The notes beneath the pieces were generated by a model that was not told where the DNA came from, ran no database searches, and saw only the letters and a list, made by a program, of their open reading frames with translations. From contig JAUIGO010000006.1 of assembly GCA_030429955.1 (NCBI GenBank), forward strand, positions 1 through 64,000: a stretch of 64,000 bases of DNA, read 5' to 3'. Of the stretch, positions 16,111 through 27,000 are shown in pieces (positions within the stretch are counted from its first letter, which is position 1; every line of letters starts with the position of its first letter). Both the position numbers and the translations under genes were made by a program. The stretch comes from Bacteroidia bacterium. GTDB lineage: Bacteria; Bacteroidota; Bacteroidia; Flavobacteriales; Flavobacteriaceae.

Positions 16111-17313
16111 ATGACTAATCAACAAACTAAACTTGGACTAAAAGAAAACGGGTGGCAATTTGCGTTACTTCTTATAGTAAATGCTTTTGTTGGTGGTATG
16201 GTTGGCTTGGAACGAACCATTTTACCTAAACTTGCAGAAGAGGAATTTCAAATTTTCTCACCTTCAATAATCTTATCTTTCATTATTGTTTTTGGTTTTA
16301 CTAAAGCCATTACTAACTATTTTACTGGGAAATTCGCCAATAGTATAGGAAGGAAAAATCTGCTCATTATTGGTTGGCTTTTTGCAATTCCTATTCCATT
16401 TATTTTAATGTATGCCAATCACTGGAATTGGGTCATTTTCGCGAACGTTTTATTAGGAATCAATCAAGGCTTAACATGGTCTAGTACTGTTGTTATGAAA
16501 ATTGACTTGGTTGGAAAGCATCAACGAGGTCTTGCCATGGGACTCAATGAATCTTTTGGTTATTTTTCAATTGCGTTGGTAGCGTTTTCTACAGGTTGGA
16601 TAGCTTCAGAATATGGTATTCGTCCATTTCCATTTTATCAAGGTATTGCCTTTGTGGTTCTTGGATTATTGTTAACTATTTTCTTTATTAAAGATACCAT
16701 TCATCATGTAAACATTGAAGAGCAGTCAAGTTCTATCAAGTTGTTGAAAAATATTTTCAAGGAAACCTCTTGGACAAACAACAACTTAGGTTCCATATCG
16801 CAAGCTGGTTTTGTTAACAATTTAAATGATGGTATGATTTGGGGCGTTTTACCAATCATATTGACAAGTAGAGCGTTTTCAATCAAAGAGGTTGCTATTA
16901 TTGTAGCTATTTATCCTGCAGTTTGGGGAATTGGTCAATTAGTAACTGGAAAACTTTCAGATTTATATGATAAAAAATTGATGCTCACTTTAGGTATGTT
17001 GTTTCAAGCTATATCACTAATTGCTATGTTTTATGCTACAACAATGACTTGGTTTATAGCTTTGGCTGTTTTACTCGGTGTTGGTACAGCTATTGTTTAC
17101 CCAACCTTTTTGTCAGCTATATCAGATTATACAAACCCTTCACAAAGAGCGCAAAGTATTGGTGTATTCCGTTTTTGGAGAGATTCAGGATATGCGTTTG
17201 GCGCTATTTGCACAATTATAATTTCCAATTTCTTTGATATCGAATTTTCTCTTGTAATCATTGGGATTTTGACTTTAATTTCTGCAATCATAATTAAAAT
17301 AAGGATGGATTAA
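16111..17313 (+). CDS. Major facilitator superfamily transporter
   Basis: 400 residues with about 12 hydrophobic helices. Seen: the MFS loop motif between helices 2 and 3 (GKFANSIGRKNLLIIGWL) and its repeat in the second half (GKLSDLYDKKLMLTLGML), separated by a polar central loop near residues 190-225. The substrate cannot be deduced. Inner membrane. The ATG at 16111 lies just after a TAGCTTTG box, so the mRNA may be nearly leaderless. Stands alone between the minus-strand pair and the helicase. Confidence 0.9.
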   Translation: MTNQQTKLGLKENGWQFALLLIVNAFVGGMVGLERTILPKLAEEEFQIFSPSIILSFIIVFGFTKAITNYFTGKFANSIGRKNLLIIGWLFAIPIPFILMYANHWNWVIFANVLLGINQGLTWSSTVVMKIDLVGKHQRGLAMGLNESFGYFSIALVAFSTGWIASEYGIRPFPFYQGIAFVVLGLLLTIFFIKDTIHHVNIEEQSSSIKLLKNIFKETSWTNNNLGSISQAGFVNNLNDGMIWGVLPIILTSRAFSIKEVAIIVAIYPAVWGIGQLVTGKLSDLYDKKLMLTLGMLFQAISLIAMFYATTMTWFIALAVLLGVGTAIVYPTFLSAISDYTNPSQRAQSIGVFRFWRDSGYAFGAICTIIISNFFDIEFSLVIIGILTLISAIIIKIRMD

Positions 17314-17376
17314 CGAATTGTAGATAACTCGTTAATATTTATCTTTAAAATCTCCAAAAAAACTCATAAAAGGATG

Positions 17377-17384
17377 TATTTTTG
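17377..17384 (+). promoter_or_regulatory. -7 promoter box TATTTTTG for the helicase gene
   Basis: TATTTTTG matches TAnnTTTG; it ends 20 bp before the ATG at 17405. No -33 TTG at 17-23 bp. Confidence 0.5.
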
Positions 17385-17404
17385 CATGTCGAAATAATTT
17401 GCGC

Positions 17405-18955
17405 ATGTCTTTAAGAGTTCAAGATTTAGAAGAAAAAACAACCGGAAAAAATTTATATAGCTACCAAAAAGGAGCTATAGATAAAATTTTTGAGCGTTTT
17501 GAGAACTCTCCAGACGATTATCACTTACTTTACCAATTGCCAACAGGAGGAGGAAAAACAGTTATTTTCTCTGAAATTGTAAGACAATATCTGAAACATC
17601 ACAAATCTCGTGTTCTGGTTTTGACACATCGTATAGAACTTTGCAAACAAACTTCGAAGATGCTTACAGAGTTTGGCGTGGTTAATAAAATTATAAACAG
17701 TAAAGCGAAACTTGATGACCAGAATGATTATAGCTGTTTTGTGGCTATGGTCGAGACGCTTAACAACCGTTTAAACGATAATGTTCTTGATATTTCAGAT
17801 ATTGGACTAGTCATCATTGACGAAGCACATTACAATTCGTTTACCAAACTTTTCAAATTCTTTCATAAGTCATTCATTCTTGGTGTTACAGCAACACCTT
17901 TAAGCTCTAATATTGAGTTGCCAATGACTGATAATTATGATGAGCTTATTGTTGGTGAATCTATTGAATCATTAATTGAAAATAAGTTTTTGGCAAAAGC
18001 CGAAACCTTTGTCTATAATGTTGGTTTAACTTCTTTAGTTGTTGGTGCCAATGGAGATTATACTGTAAAATCTTCCGAAGATTTATATACAGATAACGAC
18101 ATGCTTGGAAAATTGATGACAGCTTATGAAGAGCATTCAAAAGGCAAAAAAACACTTATTTTCAATAATGGTATAAACACCTCATTATACGTTTATGATG
18201 TGTTTAGAACTGCTGGTTTGCCTATTCGACATCTAGATAATACTCACTCTAAAAAAGAACGTGCTCAAATATTAAAATGGTTTAAAGAAACACCTGATGC
18301 GATTTTAACTTCGGTTAGTATTTTAACTACAGGTTTTGATGAGCCAACTGTGCAATCCATTATTTTGAATCGTGCGACGAAATCGCTCACTTTATATTAT
18401 CAAATGATAGGTAGAGGATCTCGTATTTTAAGTAATAAGGACACTTTCACAGTGATTGACTTAGGAAACAACTTTCATCGATTTGGACCTTGGGGAGATA
18501 ATCTGGATTGGCAACGTATTTTCAAAAATCCGAGTTATTATTTAGATGGTATTTTGAGTGACGAAGAATTAGAGAGTAATTTCCGTTATGAAATGCCTGA
18601 TGAATTAAGAGCTGAGTTTGCCAATTCTGAAGAGGTGTTTTTTGACATTAACGAAACTTACGTTAACTCCATCCGAAATGGCGAATCGTCAAAAGTGGTT
18701 TTAGAGCGTTCTATTGAGCAGCATGCCAAAATATGTATTGAGAATAGTGAAGATGTTTATGATGCTATTGACCTTGCCAAAAAGCTTGGTGATGATATTG
18801 ATTTTAGAGTACATCGCTACACCAAATGCATTTGTAAAAGCACCTTTAATTTTGTGGAATGGCTAAAAGAAGATTACCGCAAAAAATTACGTGCTTACTT
18901 AAGAAAAAACTTTGACGAAGTTTACCTTGAAGTTCATGGGAAGCCTGCGGAGTAA
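17405..18955 (+). CDS. DEAD/DEAH-box superfamily 2 helicase
   Basis: 516 residues. Walker A QLPTGGGKT (46-52 for PTGGGKT), Walker B/motif II IIDEAH (DEAH 139-142), motif III-like GVTATP, and C-terminal helicase motifs TTGFDEPTV and QMIGRGSR. The arrangement matches the type I restriction subunit/RecQ-like 'ResIII plus Helicase_C' proteins that stand alone in many Flavobacteria. A ~150-residue C-terminal extension has CICKSTFNFVEWL. No methylase or specificity gene is nearby, so a complete restriction system is not present here. ATG 17405 is preferred over the TTG at 17399. Cytoplasmic. Confidence 0.9.
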   Translation: MSLRVQDLEEKTTGKNLYSYQKGAIDKIFERFENSPDDYHLLYQLPTGGGKTVIFSEIVRQYLKHHKSRVLVLTHRIELCKQTSKMLTEFGVVNKIINSKAKLDDQNDYSCFVAMVETLNNRLNDNVLDISDIGLVIIDEAHYNSFTKLFKFFHKSFILGVTATPLSSNIELPMTDNYDELIVGESIESLIENKFLAKAETFVYNVGLTSLVVGANGDYTVKSSEDLYTDNDMLGKLMTAYEEHSKGKKTLIFNNGINTSLYVYDVFRTAGLPIRHLDNTHSKKERAQILKWFKETPDAILTSVSILTTGFDEPTVQSIILNRATKSLTLYYQMIGRGSRILSNKDTFTVIDLGNNFHRFGPWGDNLDWQRIFKNPSYYLDGILSDEELESNFRYEMPDELRAEFANSEEVFFDINETYVNSIRNGESSKVVLERSIEQHAKICIENSEDVYDAIDLAKKLGDDIDFRVHRYTKCICKSTFNFVEWLKEDYRKKLRAYLRKNFDEVYLEVHGKPAE

Positions 18956-18992
18956 TACTTTAATATTTAGTAAATAAATTTTTAGACTTGAC

Positions 18993-19817
18993 TTAGTCAA
19001 TTAACTTATCTCTATTAGCTTCAATCATTTTCGAAATTTCGAGATCCTCATTTTTAATTAGCTTCAAATAATCTGGTAGATAATTTTCAGTAATCACATC
19101 TATTACAAAGTATCTTCCATTATTATCAGTTTTAGCAATTTGAAATTTTATATGGTTCTCGTTCTGAATTTTTAAATCCTTACTTTGCTTAACAGACAAT
19201 AACTCTCCTTGCAACACAATTAGTGGTCTGTAATAGAAACCATTTATAAATTCAATCGTGTTTTTACTTTCCTTATATTCTTTCTTATGAAATTGTATAT
19301 ACTGAAATAGGGAATTTATACTATCATGTTTAATATCTGGATGTAAAGCTATCCAGCCATCATTGAACTCTTTTTGTTTTTGAGTTTTTTGAAAGCTACA
19401 ATACTGTGAAGAATAGATAAAAACATTTTCTGACTTTAAGTTACTTTGTGCTTTTGAAAGAATACTCCAAAAATTATCATTTAAAGCATTGAAGTTAAGG
19501 GCAGCTATTCTACTTGGTAGACGATCAAGATTTTCAAAAAAAGCAATGGGCTCCTTATTATTCATGCATTCAACTAGCAAAGTTGAGTTTATTAAGTCAA
19601 AATTTAAGCTTTTTTGAATTATGTCCTTGAGAGCTACTATGTCTATTTCTCTCTCAGTTTCTGTAATTATATCCTTAAATCTTGCATTGGGAATAGTTGA
19701 CCATCCATTTTTAACTAAAACCTTGTTAATTCTATCTTCAAGTAGATAACCAGAGTTTTCTAATGCCTTCTTTATTTGATTTTTTGTAATAGTCACAATT
19801 AGTTCATAATTAGTCAA
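18993..19817 (-). CDS. PD-(D/E)XK nuclease-like protein with altered catalytic core
   Basis: 274 residues, not assigned to a named family. The first ~95 residues resemble a PD-(D/E)XK endonuclease core: YLLEDRINKVLVKNGW (possible Glu27), TEREIDIVAL (Asp59) and LLVECMNNKEPIAFF. In the last motif the usual ECK reads ECM: Glu83 is present, but the Lys position is Met85 (codon confirmed at 19563-19565). The protein may bind rather than cut nucleic acid, or use another Lys such as K88. Its start overlaps the stop of the DPP IV gene by 8 bp, so it is translationally coupled to an unrelated peptidase. No signal peptide. Confidence 0.7.
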   Translation of the reverse strand: MTNYELIVTITKNQIKKALENSGYLLEDRINKVLVKNGWSTIPNARFKDIITETEREIDIVALKDIIQKSLNFDLINSTLLVECMNNKEPIAFFENLDRLPSRIAALNFNALNDNFWSILSKAQSNLKSENVFIYSSQYCSFQKTQKQKEFNDGWIALHPDIKHDSINSLFQYIQFHKKEYKESKNTIEFINGFYYRPLIVLQGELLSVKQSKDLKIQNENHIKFQIAKTDNNGRYFVIDVITENYLPDYLKLIKNEDLEISKMIEANRDKLID

Positions 19818-21894
19818 TCACCAAATGCTCAATAAAAAACTCCATCATTCTATCAGTGTCCATTGCTGTATGACCTCTGTCTGGTCCAACCTGTATCTCA
19901 AAACTTTTACCTGCATCTTGTAAGGCTTTAATGAGTTGTAAGGAGTTTGAAGGATGTACGTTGTTATCACTTGTTCCAAAATAAATCATCAATTCACCTT
20001 GTAAATCTTTAGCGTAAGTCATTAAGTTAGACGCATCATAACCAGCTTTGTTATTGGTAATAAGGTTCATGAAACGCTCTGTGTAAATGGTATCGTAATT
20101 TCTCCAATCAGTCACAGCAGAGTTAGCAACAGCAGCGTGATATACATCAGGAAAACGCAACAGACTTGTTGCAGCAGTTGTGCCTCCATAAGACGTTCCG
20201 TAAACACCAACATTATCCTTATCAAAATAAGGACGATTGTAAAGTGATTTGATGCCTTCAGCAAAATCATCCATTTCAACAATACAAAGATTTCCGTAGA
20301 GTTGGTCTAACAATTTTTTGCCACGACCTCTTACATTTCTCCCATCAATATTAGCAATTAAAAATCCGTATTCTGTTAATGAGCTTGGCAGTGTAAAGGT
20401 TTCTCTAAACGCGTTAGTTGCTGGACCACCATAATTAGCCAGAATCAAAGGATACTTTTTATTCGGATCAAAATTTGAAGGAAAATGCAACATACCATGT
20501 AATTGTGTTACACCATCAGCAGAGGTAAAAGTAAAGACTTCAACGGTTTTAAGTCCAAGTTTGTTAAACTCTGTCATATCACTTTTTACAATTTCAGCAA
20601 CTACTTTTCCTTTGGCATTGACTAGGTTAGTAAAAGGAGCAATATTGTGTGTTTGAGCAACATCAACAAAATACTTTCCATCTGGTGAAATCGTCACGCT
20701 GTGATTGTACGTTGGGTCAGTTAATCTTGTGTTTTTTGTGCCATCAAAATTCACACGATGCAATTGCATTTTCATGTGATTATCTCCACTTCTAGCTTCG
20801 TAATACAGTTGCTTCTTTTTCTCGTCAACTTTTAAAATTCTTGATACTTCAAAATTGTGATTGGTAATAGCATTTACCAAAGTACCATCCCAATTGTACA
20901 AATAGTAATTGTTAAATCCACTGCGCTCTGAAGCCCAAATAAAATGCTTGCCATCTTCCAGTACATGAATTTCAGGAGTGTTTACAGTAAAACTTGGCAA
21001 CCATTCTTCACGGACAATGGTTCTGGTTTTTCCAGTGTTTGGATCAGCGGCTTTATACTCCATAATGTCCTGCTTTCTGTTGGTTGTATGAAACAAAAAT
21101 TCTTTACCATCAGGCGTCCAATCCATACCATATAAATAAGTTCCTAAAGCACCATCATTAAATGGTTTTCCATCTCTTGTGTCTAACAAGGTGGTTTTTT
21201 TGGTTTCCAAGTCATAAACCATCACATCTACAGGCAAGTTGTCTGCACCAACTTTTGGATACGCTTCAATCTCAACAGAATCTTGAATTTTTACTTGGTC
21301 ATAAAGTACATAGTACATTTCAGCATCTTTTTCTTCAAAACGATAAAATGCAATTTTTTTACTGTCTGGAGACCACCACATGGCAGTATTTTGACCTAAT
21401 TCTTCACCATAAACCCAAGTGGCAATACCATATTTTTTCTGAGTTTCCTCGTTACCATCAGTTGTGATTGCTATTTCGTTACTTCCATCAGGATTACTGA
21501 TGTACATATTTCTATCTCTAGTAAACGCTTTTAATTTTCCATCAGGAGAATCAGCCGAAGGATATTGACGTCCTCGTTGTGGACGATTTCCAAAAAAACG
21601 TCTATTGTTAGTTTCAACAACATCTTCAACTTCTACAGTTTTTCCTGTTTTAATTGAATACTGAAAACGCTTGCCATCATGACTGTATTCAAAAGCAGAG
21701 CTGTCTTCATTCCAAGAATAGGTGCGTGGAACCATATTTACGGAGCCTCTAATTTTTGGAGACATTTCAGCATAACGCTCATAACCAGGCATTTTTTTTA
21801 GTTTGTCTTGAGCAAATGTGGAGTTAAAACCAACAAATAAGGTAATAATAACAACTGCATTAAAGGCTTTTTTTAATCTAGAAATAGTATTCAT
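19810..21894 (-). CDS. Secreted dipeptidyl peptidase IV (S9B)
   Basis: 694 residues. Signal peptide (residues ~1-28, ending in STFAQ). The propeller domain is followed by the hydrolase domain: nucleophile in GVYGTSYGGTTAA (Ser568), and catalytic His in DRGHTAMDTDRMMEF. The N-terminal domain contains WVYGEELGQNTAMWWSPDSKK, typical of DPP IV-type enzymes, with the EE pair that binds the substrate N-terminus. It releases Xaa-Pro/Ala dipeptides from exported peptides. It ends overlapping the start of the PD-(D/E)XK-like gene and is divergent from the CocE-type hydrolase. Confidence 0.94.
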   Translation of the reverse strand: MNTISRLKKAFNAVVIITLFVGFNSTFAQDKLKKMPGYERYAEMSPKIRGSVNMVPRTYSWNEDSSAFEYSHDGKRFQYSIKTGKTVEVEDVVETNNRRFFGNRPQRGRQYPSADSPDGKLKAFTRDRNMYISNPDGSNEIAITTDGNEETQKKYGIATWVYGEELGQNTAMWWSPDSKKIAFYRFEEKDAEMYYVLYDQVKIQDSVEIEAYPKVGADNLPVDVMVYDLETKKTTLLDTRDGKPFNDGALGTYLYGMDWTPDGKEFLFHTTNRKQDIMEYKAADPNTGKTRTIVREEWLPSFTVNTPEIHVLEDGKHFIWASERSGFNNYYLYNWDGTLVNAITNHNFEVSRILKVDEKKKQLYYEARSGDNHMKMQLHRVNFDGTKNTRLTDPTYNHSVTISPDGKYFVDVAQTHNIAPFTNLVNAKGKVVAEIVKSDMTEFNKLGLKTVEVFTFTSADGVTQLHGMLHFPSNFDPNKKYPLILANYGGPATNAFRETFTLPSSLTEYGFLIANIDGRNVRGRGKKLLDQLYGNLCIVEMDDFAEGIKSLYNRPYFDKDNVGVYGTSYGGTTAATSLLRFPDVYHAAVANSAVTDWRNYDTIYTERFMNLITNNKAGYDASNLMTYAKDLQGELMIYFGTSDNNVHPSNSLQLIKALQDAGKSFEIQVGPDRGHTAMDTDRMMEFFIEHLVID

Positions 21895-22113
21895 TATTAT
21901 GTGTTTTTATTGAGGTTATAAAGCTACATTTTTAATATGAGTTCATCAAGTTTTCATATTAAATGTGAATAAAAAATTAGTCATAATTTTTTAAATTCTA
22001 GATACTGAATTCTTGTATTTATTTTAAAACTGTTAAAAGTTTAAACAAAGTTTAATCTGTAAGTACATTTTCCTACCTTTAAGTCAATTATTTAACCAAC
22101 CAATATTTATATA

Positions 22114-24000
22114 ATGAAAAAGCGAGCGACTACTCTTTTAACAGCTCTTGCTTGTCTCTTTGTAAGCATTCCTGTTTTACAAGCACAAGAAGATATTTTA
22201 GAAAAACTTAATGAAATTGCCATTGTCGACCAAAAGGTCATGATGCCAATGCGTGATGGCATCAGGCTGGCAACAGATATTTACAGGCCAAAAGCTGATG
22301 GCAAATACCCAATTATTTTTTCAAGAACACCTTATAACTTTAATTCTTGGGGAGATGGTGAGCAACGATTAGGCAATGCACGACGAGCTTATGAGTATGT
22401 TAAGCAAGGCTACGTTTATGTAGTTCAAAATGAGCGAGGACGTTATTATTCTGAAGGAGAATGGGATATTCTAGGCGTGCCATTAACAGATGGTTATGAT
22501 GCTTTTGAATGGATGAAAAATCAACCTTGGTCTAATGGGAAAATAGGAACTCTTGGTTGTTCGTCAACAGCAGAATGGCAAATGGCTGTGTCTGCTTTAG
22601 ATCATCCTTCTCATGCAGCTATGGTGCCACAAGGATTTGGTGCAGGTGTTGGGAGAGTAGGAGATGTAAATGAACAAGGCAATTGGTATCGTGGAGGCGC
22701 AGAGCAGATGCTTTTCTTTTCTTGGCTTTATGGTGTTGAACATGATAAATTCAAACCAAGAATACCAAAAGGAGCAACTCAAGAAGATTTGATCAGAATT
22801 TCTCGATTTTATGATTTAGCTCCTGAGAATCCTCCAATTGATATGGCTGAAGCATTAAACCATTTACCAATTCAAGATATTTTAAAAAACATCAATGGGA
22901 AACATGAGATTTTTGATAAAATGATTCGCCGTAAGCCTAACCATCCTGATTGGTTTAAAGGCGGAATTTATCATGATGACAAAGATATAGGCACACCAAG
23001 TTTCTGGTTTGCCTCTTGGTATGATGTTTCCATTACGCCAAATATTAAGCTTTTTAATCATGCTAGAAATAACTCAAAAGATCCTTTTATTCGTGATAAT
23101 CAATATTTAGTCATTGCGCCAACTTTGCATTGTGCTTATACTAGAGCTACAGAAAATACAATTGTTGGAGAGCGAAGTGTTGGTGATGCCAGACTAAATT
23201 ACGATGAGCAAATAACCAAATGGTTTGACCTTTGGTTAAAAGGAGAGCAAAATGATTTTAAAGAAAGCACTCCAAGAGTTCAATATTACACAATGGGAAG
23301 CAACAAATGGCAAGCAGCTGAAACTTGGCCACCAGAAAACACAGAAATGGTGACCTATTATTTAAACAGTGACGGAAACGCAAACAGTCGTTTTGGTAAT
23401 GGTAAATTATCGACTACAAAACCAAGTTCTGATAACCCTGATAGTTTTACCTATGACCCTATGGCTCCAGTACCTTCTTATGGAGGCAATGTTTGTTGTA
23501 CTGGAAACGCTGTAAAAGGAGGAGCTTTTAATCAACAAGATATGGAAGCTAGGAATGATATTTTAGTGTACACTACAGATATTTTGAAAGAAGATACTGA
23601 AGTTTCTGGTTTTATTGAATCAAAACTATATGTGTCATCTGATGTGAAGGATACAGATTTCACCATAAAACTAATTGATGTATATCCAGATGGTTCAGCA
23701 TACAATTTAGATGAAACCATACAACGCGTTCGCTATCGTGAAGGTTATGACAAAGAAGTGTTTATGGAAAAAGGCAATGTTTATGAAGTAAATTTAACAC
23801 CAATGTCTACAAGTAATTTGTTTAAGAAAGGGCATCGTATTCGTGTTGAGATTTCGAGTAGTAACTTTCCGCGTTTTGCAAGAAACCTAAATACAGGAGG
23901 GAATAACTATGACGAAAAAATTGGTGTTGTTGCTCATAATAATGTGCATCACTCATCAAAACATCCTTCTCAAATTCGTATTCCTATTGCAAAAAAATAA
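22114..24000 (+). CDS. CocE/NonD (S15) hydrolase, secreted
   Basis: 628 residues. Signal peptide [25 protein letters not shown]. The N-terminal alpha/beta hydrolase ([23 protein letters not shown]) has the nucleophile in [11 protein letters not shown] (Ser150). The C-terminal X-Pro dipeptidyl-peptidase C domain (jelly roll, ~390-628) ends with [24 protein letters not shown]. Family members are acyl or X-Pro peptidases, or ester hydrolases of cocaine-esterase type; a peptidase role fits the neighbours. Divergent from DPP IV; 26 bp upstream of the VPS10/BNR gene, likely one transcript. Confidence 0.93.
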   Translation: MKKRATTLLTALACLFVSIPVLQAQEDILEKLNEIAIVDQKVMMPMRDGIRLATDIYRPKADGKYPIIFSRTPYNFNSWGDGEQRLGNARRAYEYVKQGYVYVVQNERGRYYSEGEWDILGVPLTDGYDAFEWMKNQPWSNGKIGTLGCSSTAEWQMAVSALDHPSHAAMVPQGFGAGVGRVGDVNEQGNWYRGGAEQMLFFSWLYGVEHDKFKPRIPKGATQEDLIRISRFYDLAPENPPIDMAEALNHLPIQDILKNINGKHEIFDKMIRRKPNHPDWFKGGIYHDDKDIGTPSFWFASWYDVSITPNIKLFNHARNNSKDPFIRDNQYLVIAPTLHCAYTRATENTIVGERSVGDARLNYDEQITKWFDLWLKGEQNDFKESTPRVQYYTMGSNKWQAAETWPPENTEMVTYYLNSDGNANSRFGNGKLSTTKPSSDNPDSFTYDPMAPVPSYGGNVCCTGNAVKGGAFNQQDMEARNDILVYTTDILKEDTEVSGFIESKLYVSSDVKDTDFTIKLIDVYPDGSAYNLDETIQRVRYREGYDKEVFMEKGNVYEVNLTPMSTSNLFKKGHRIRVEISSSNFPRFARNLNTGGNNYDEKIGVVAHNNVHHSSKHPSQIRIPIAKK

Positions 24001-24026
24001 ATCTTAATTAGAAACAATTACCTAAT

Positions 24027-27000
24027 ATGAAAACTATTTTAAAAGTATCGTTCCTTTGGATGTTCCTTTTAGGAATGACATTCACACTTCAATCTCAAAC
24101 AATTAATGAATCTACCTTTAGAGGTTTAGAACTTAGAAACATAGGACCAGCATTGACCTCAGGACGTATTGCAGATATTGCAATACATCCAGAAAATGAA
24201 AATGTTTGGTATGTAGCAGTTGGTTCTGGAGGCGTCTGGAAAACTACAAATTCTGGCACCACTTGGAAACCAATTTTTGATAATGAAAGCTCATATTCTA
24301 TTGGAAGCATAGCAATAGATCCCTCAAACCCTCATACTATTTGGGTTGGAACAGGTGAAAATGTTGGTGGTCGTCACGTAGCTTTTGGAGATGGAATTTA
24401 TGTGAGTCATGATGATGGCAATTCATGGAAAAATATGGGACTCGCAAAATCAGAGCATCTATCAACAATTATTGTGCATCCAGAAAATTCTGATATTGTT
24501 TGGGTAGCTTCACAAGGACCGCTTTGGACAAAAGGAGGCGAAAGAGGTGTTTATAAAACAACTGATGGCGGAAAAACATGGAATCGTACACTTGGAGATA
24601 GCGAATGGATTGGTGCTACAGATATTGTGATCGACCAAAACAATCCAGATATATTATATGCCGCAACATGGCAAAGACATCGTACTGTGGCTGCATATAT
24701 GGGAGGAGGACCAGGAACAGGAATCCATAAAAGTACAGATGGTGGAGACACTTGGACAGAACTTAAAAAAGGATTGCCAGGTTCTAACCTAGGAAAAATA
24801 GGTTTGGCTATGTCTCATTTTGATTCTGATGTTATCTATGCTGCAGTTGAAACTGACAGGACTAAAGGTGGAGTTTATATGTCAACCAATAGAGGCGAGA
24901 CTTGGAACAAACAGTCTGATGCTGTATCTGGAGGAACTGGACCACATTATTATCAAGAACTTATTGCTTCTCCTCACCATGATGGCACTCTTTACTTAAT
25001 GAACAATAGTGCACTAGAGTCTAAAGATCATGGTAAAACATTTACACGAATGAGTCGTTCAAATCAACATAGTGATAGTCATGCGTTGGTATTTAAAAAA
25101 TCAGATCCTAACTACCTATTAATAGGCACTGACGGAGGACTTTATGAAAGCTTTGACCTGACAGAAAGCTGGAAATACGTTAGCAATCTTCCAATAACAC
25201 AATTCTTCAAGGTTGCTGTAGATGATAGTGAGCCTTTCTATAAAGTTTATGGAGGAACACAAGATAATGGATCACTAGGAGGCGCTTCTAGAACCGTGTT
25301 TTCAGATGGTATTAAAAATAGAGATTGGTGGAAAACTTTAGGAGCTGATGGTCATCAATCTGCGATCGAGCCAGGAAATCCTAACATCACTTATGGCGAA
25401 TTTCAGCAAGGTGCCTTATGGCGAATTGATCAAACCACCAGGGAAACAGTGTTCATTCAGCCACAAGCCAGAGAAGGTGATCCTTTTGAGCGTTTCAATT
25501 GGGATGCTCCAATTTTAGTAAGTCCTCACAATCCTACAAAACTATACTTTGCTTCTCAAAGAGTTTGGAAATCAGAAAATAGAGGAGATGCTTGGACACC
25601 AATTTCATCAGACCTTACTTTAAATCAAGACCGAATGACTTTACCTTTTTATGATGGCAAACAGCAAAGTTGGGACAATGCTTGGGACCTTAATGCTATG
25701 TCAAATTACAATACCATTACTTCTTTGGCTGAATCTCCAAAACAAGAAGGTTTAATTTATGCAGGAACAGATGATGGCTTGATTCAGGTAACTGAAAATG
25801 GAGGGACAAGCTGGACAAAATTTGCTTTAGGGAACATTAAAGGCGTACCATCAACTGCTTTTGTAAACGATGTACGTGCTGATTTGTTTGATGCCAATGT
25901 GGTGTATGCTGCTTTAGACAATCATAAATATGGTGATTACAAACCGTATTTAATAAAAAGTACAGATAAGGGAAAATCTTGGGCACTTATTAATGGCGAT
26001 TTACCAAACACCTTGTTAACATGGAGATTGGTACAAGATCATGTGAAAAAAGACTTGTTGTTCGCTGCCACAGAATATGGTGTCTATTTTACAAGAAATG
26101 GAGGTAAAAATTGGATACAGCTTAAAAGCGGTATCCCAACTATTTCAATTAGGGATATTACCATTCAAAGAAGAGAGAATGACTTAGTTGCAGCATCTTT
26201 TGGTAGAGGTATTTTTATTTTAGACGACATAACACCTATTAGGGAATTTGACAACACAATGCTTTCAAAAGATGTTACATTATTCCCAATAAAAGATGCT
26301 CTTTGGTACAGTCCAAATGAAAGAGTGGGAAGCCAAGGGGATAATGAATATGCAGCTGAAAACCCACCATTTGGGGCAGTTTTCACTTATTATATGTCGG
26401 ATAAATTGGAGTCCTTGAAAGACGAAAGAAAAACCAGGGAAAAAACAAACACAGATTTCCCAGGATGGGATGCTTTAGAGGCAGAGAACAGGCAAGAAGG
26501 TCCAGAAGTTCTATTGATTATAAAGGATGAAAATGGCAATGTGGTAAACACAGTTCAAGGAAAAAACAAAAAAGGATTTAACCGAGTTAATTGGGAACTA
26601 AACTATCCTAATAAATCAGGAGAAAGATTGCAAACACCTGGTGGAAGAGGCGGTTTTGGTAGAGGAGGCGTTATGGCAACACCTGGGGACTATACAGTCA
26701 CTATTGTTAAGCGTGTTAATGGTGTTAATACAACACTTGAAGGTCCAAAACCATTTAAGGTTGTGCCAATGTATGATGGAGCGCTTCCACGTAAATCATT
26801 TGATGAAATGGATGCATTTAGAGAGAAAGTATTTGACTTTCAGCAAGACCTTACTGCCACCAACGTTGCTCTATCAACAGCAATACAGACAATAGATGCC
26901 ATGGAAAGAGCTCTAAACAAGGCAGATAAGCCGAGTGATGATCTGTTCAAAAAAATAAACGACGTAAAAATGGCACTTTTAAATATTGATAAAGAATTAA

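Noticed and set aside
17405-19817. Restriction-modification or defence island from the helicase plus PD-(D/E)XK-like protein
   Set aside because: The two genes are convergent, the nuclease core lacks the Lys, it is coupled to a peptidase gene, and no methylase or specificity gene is present.
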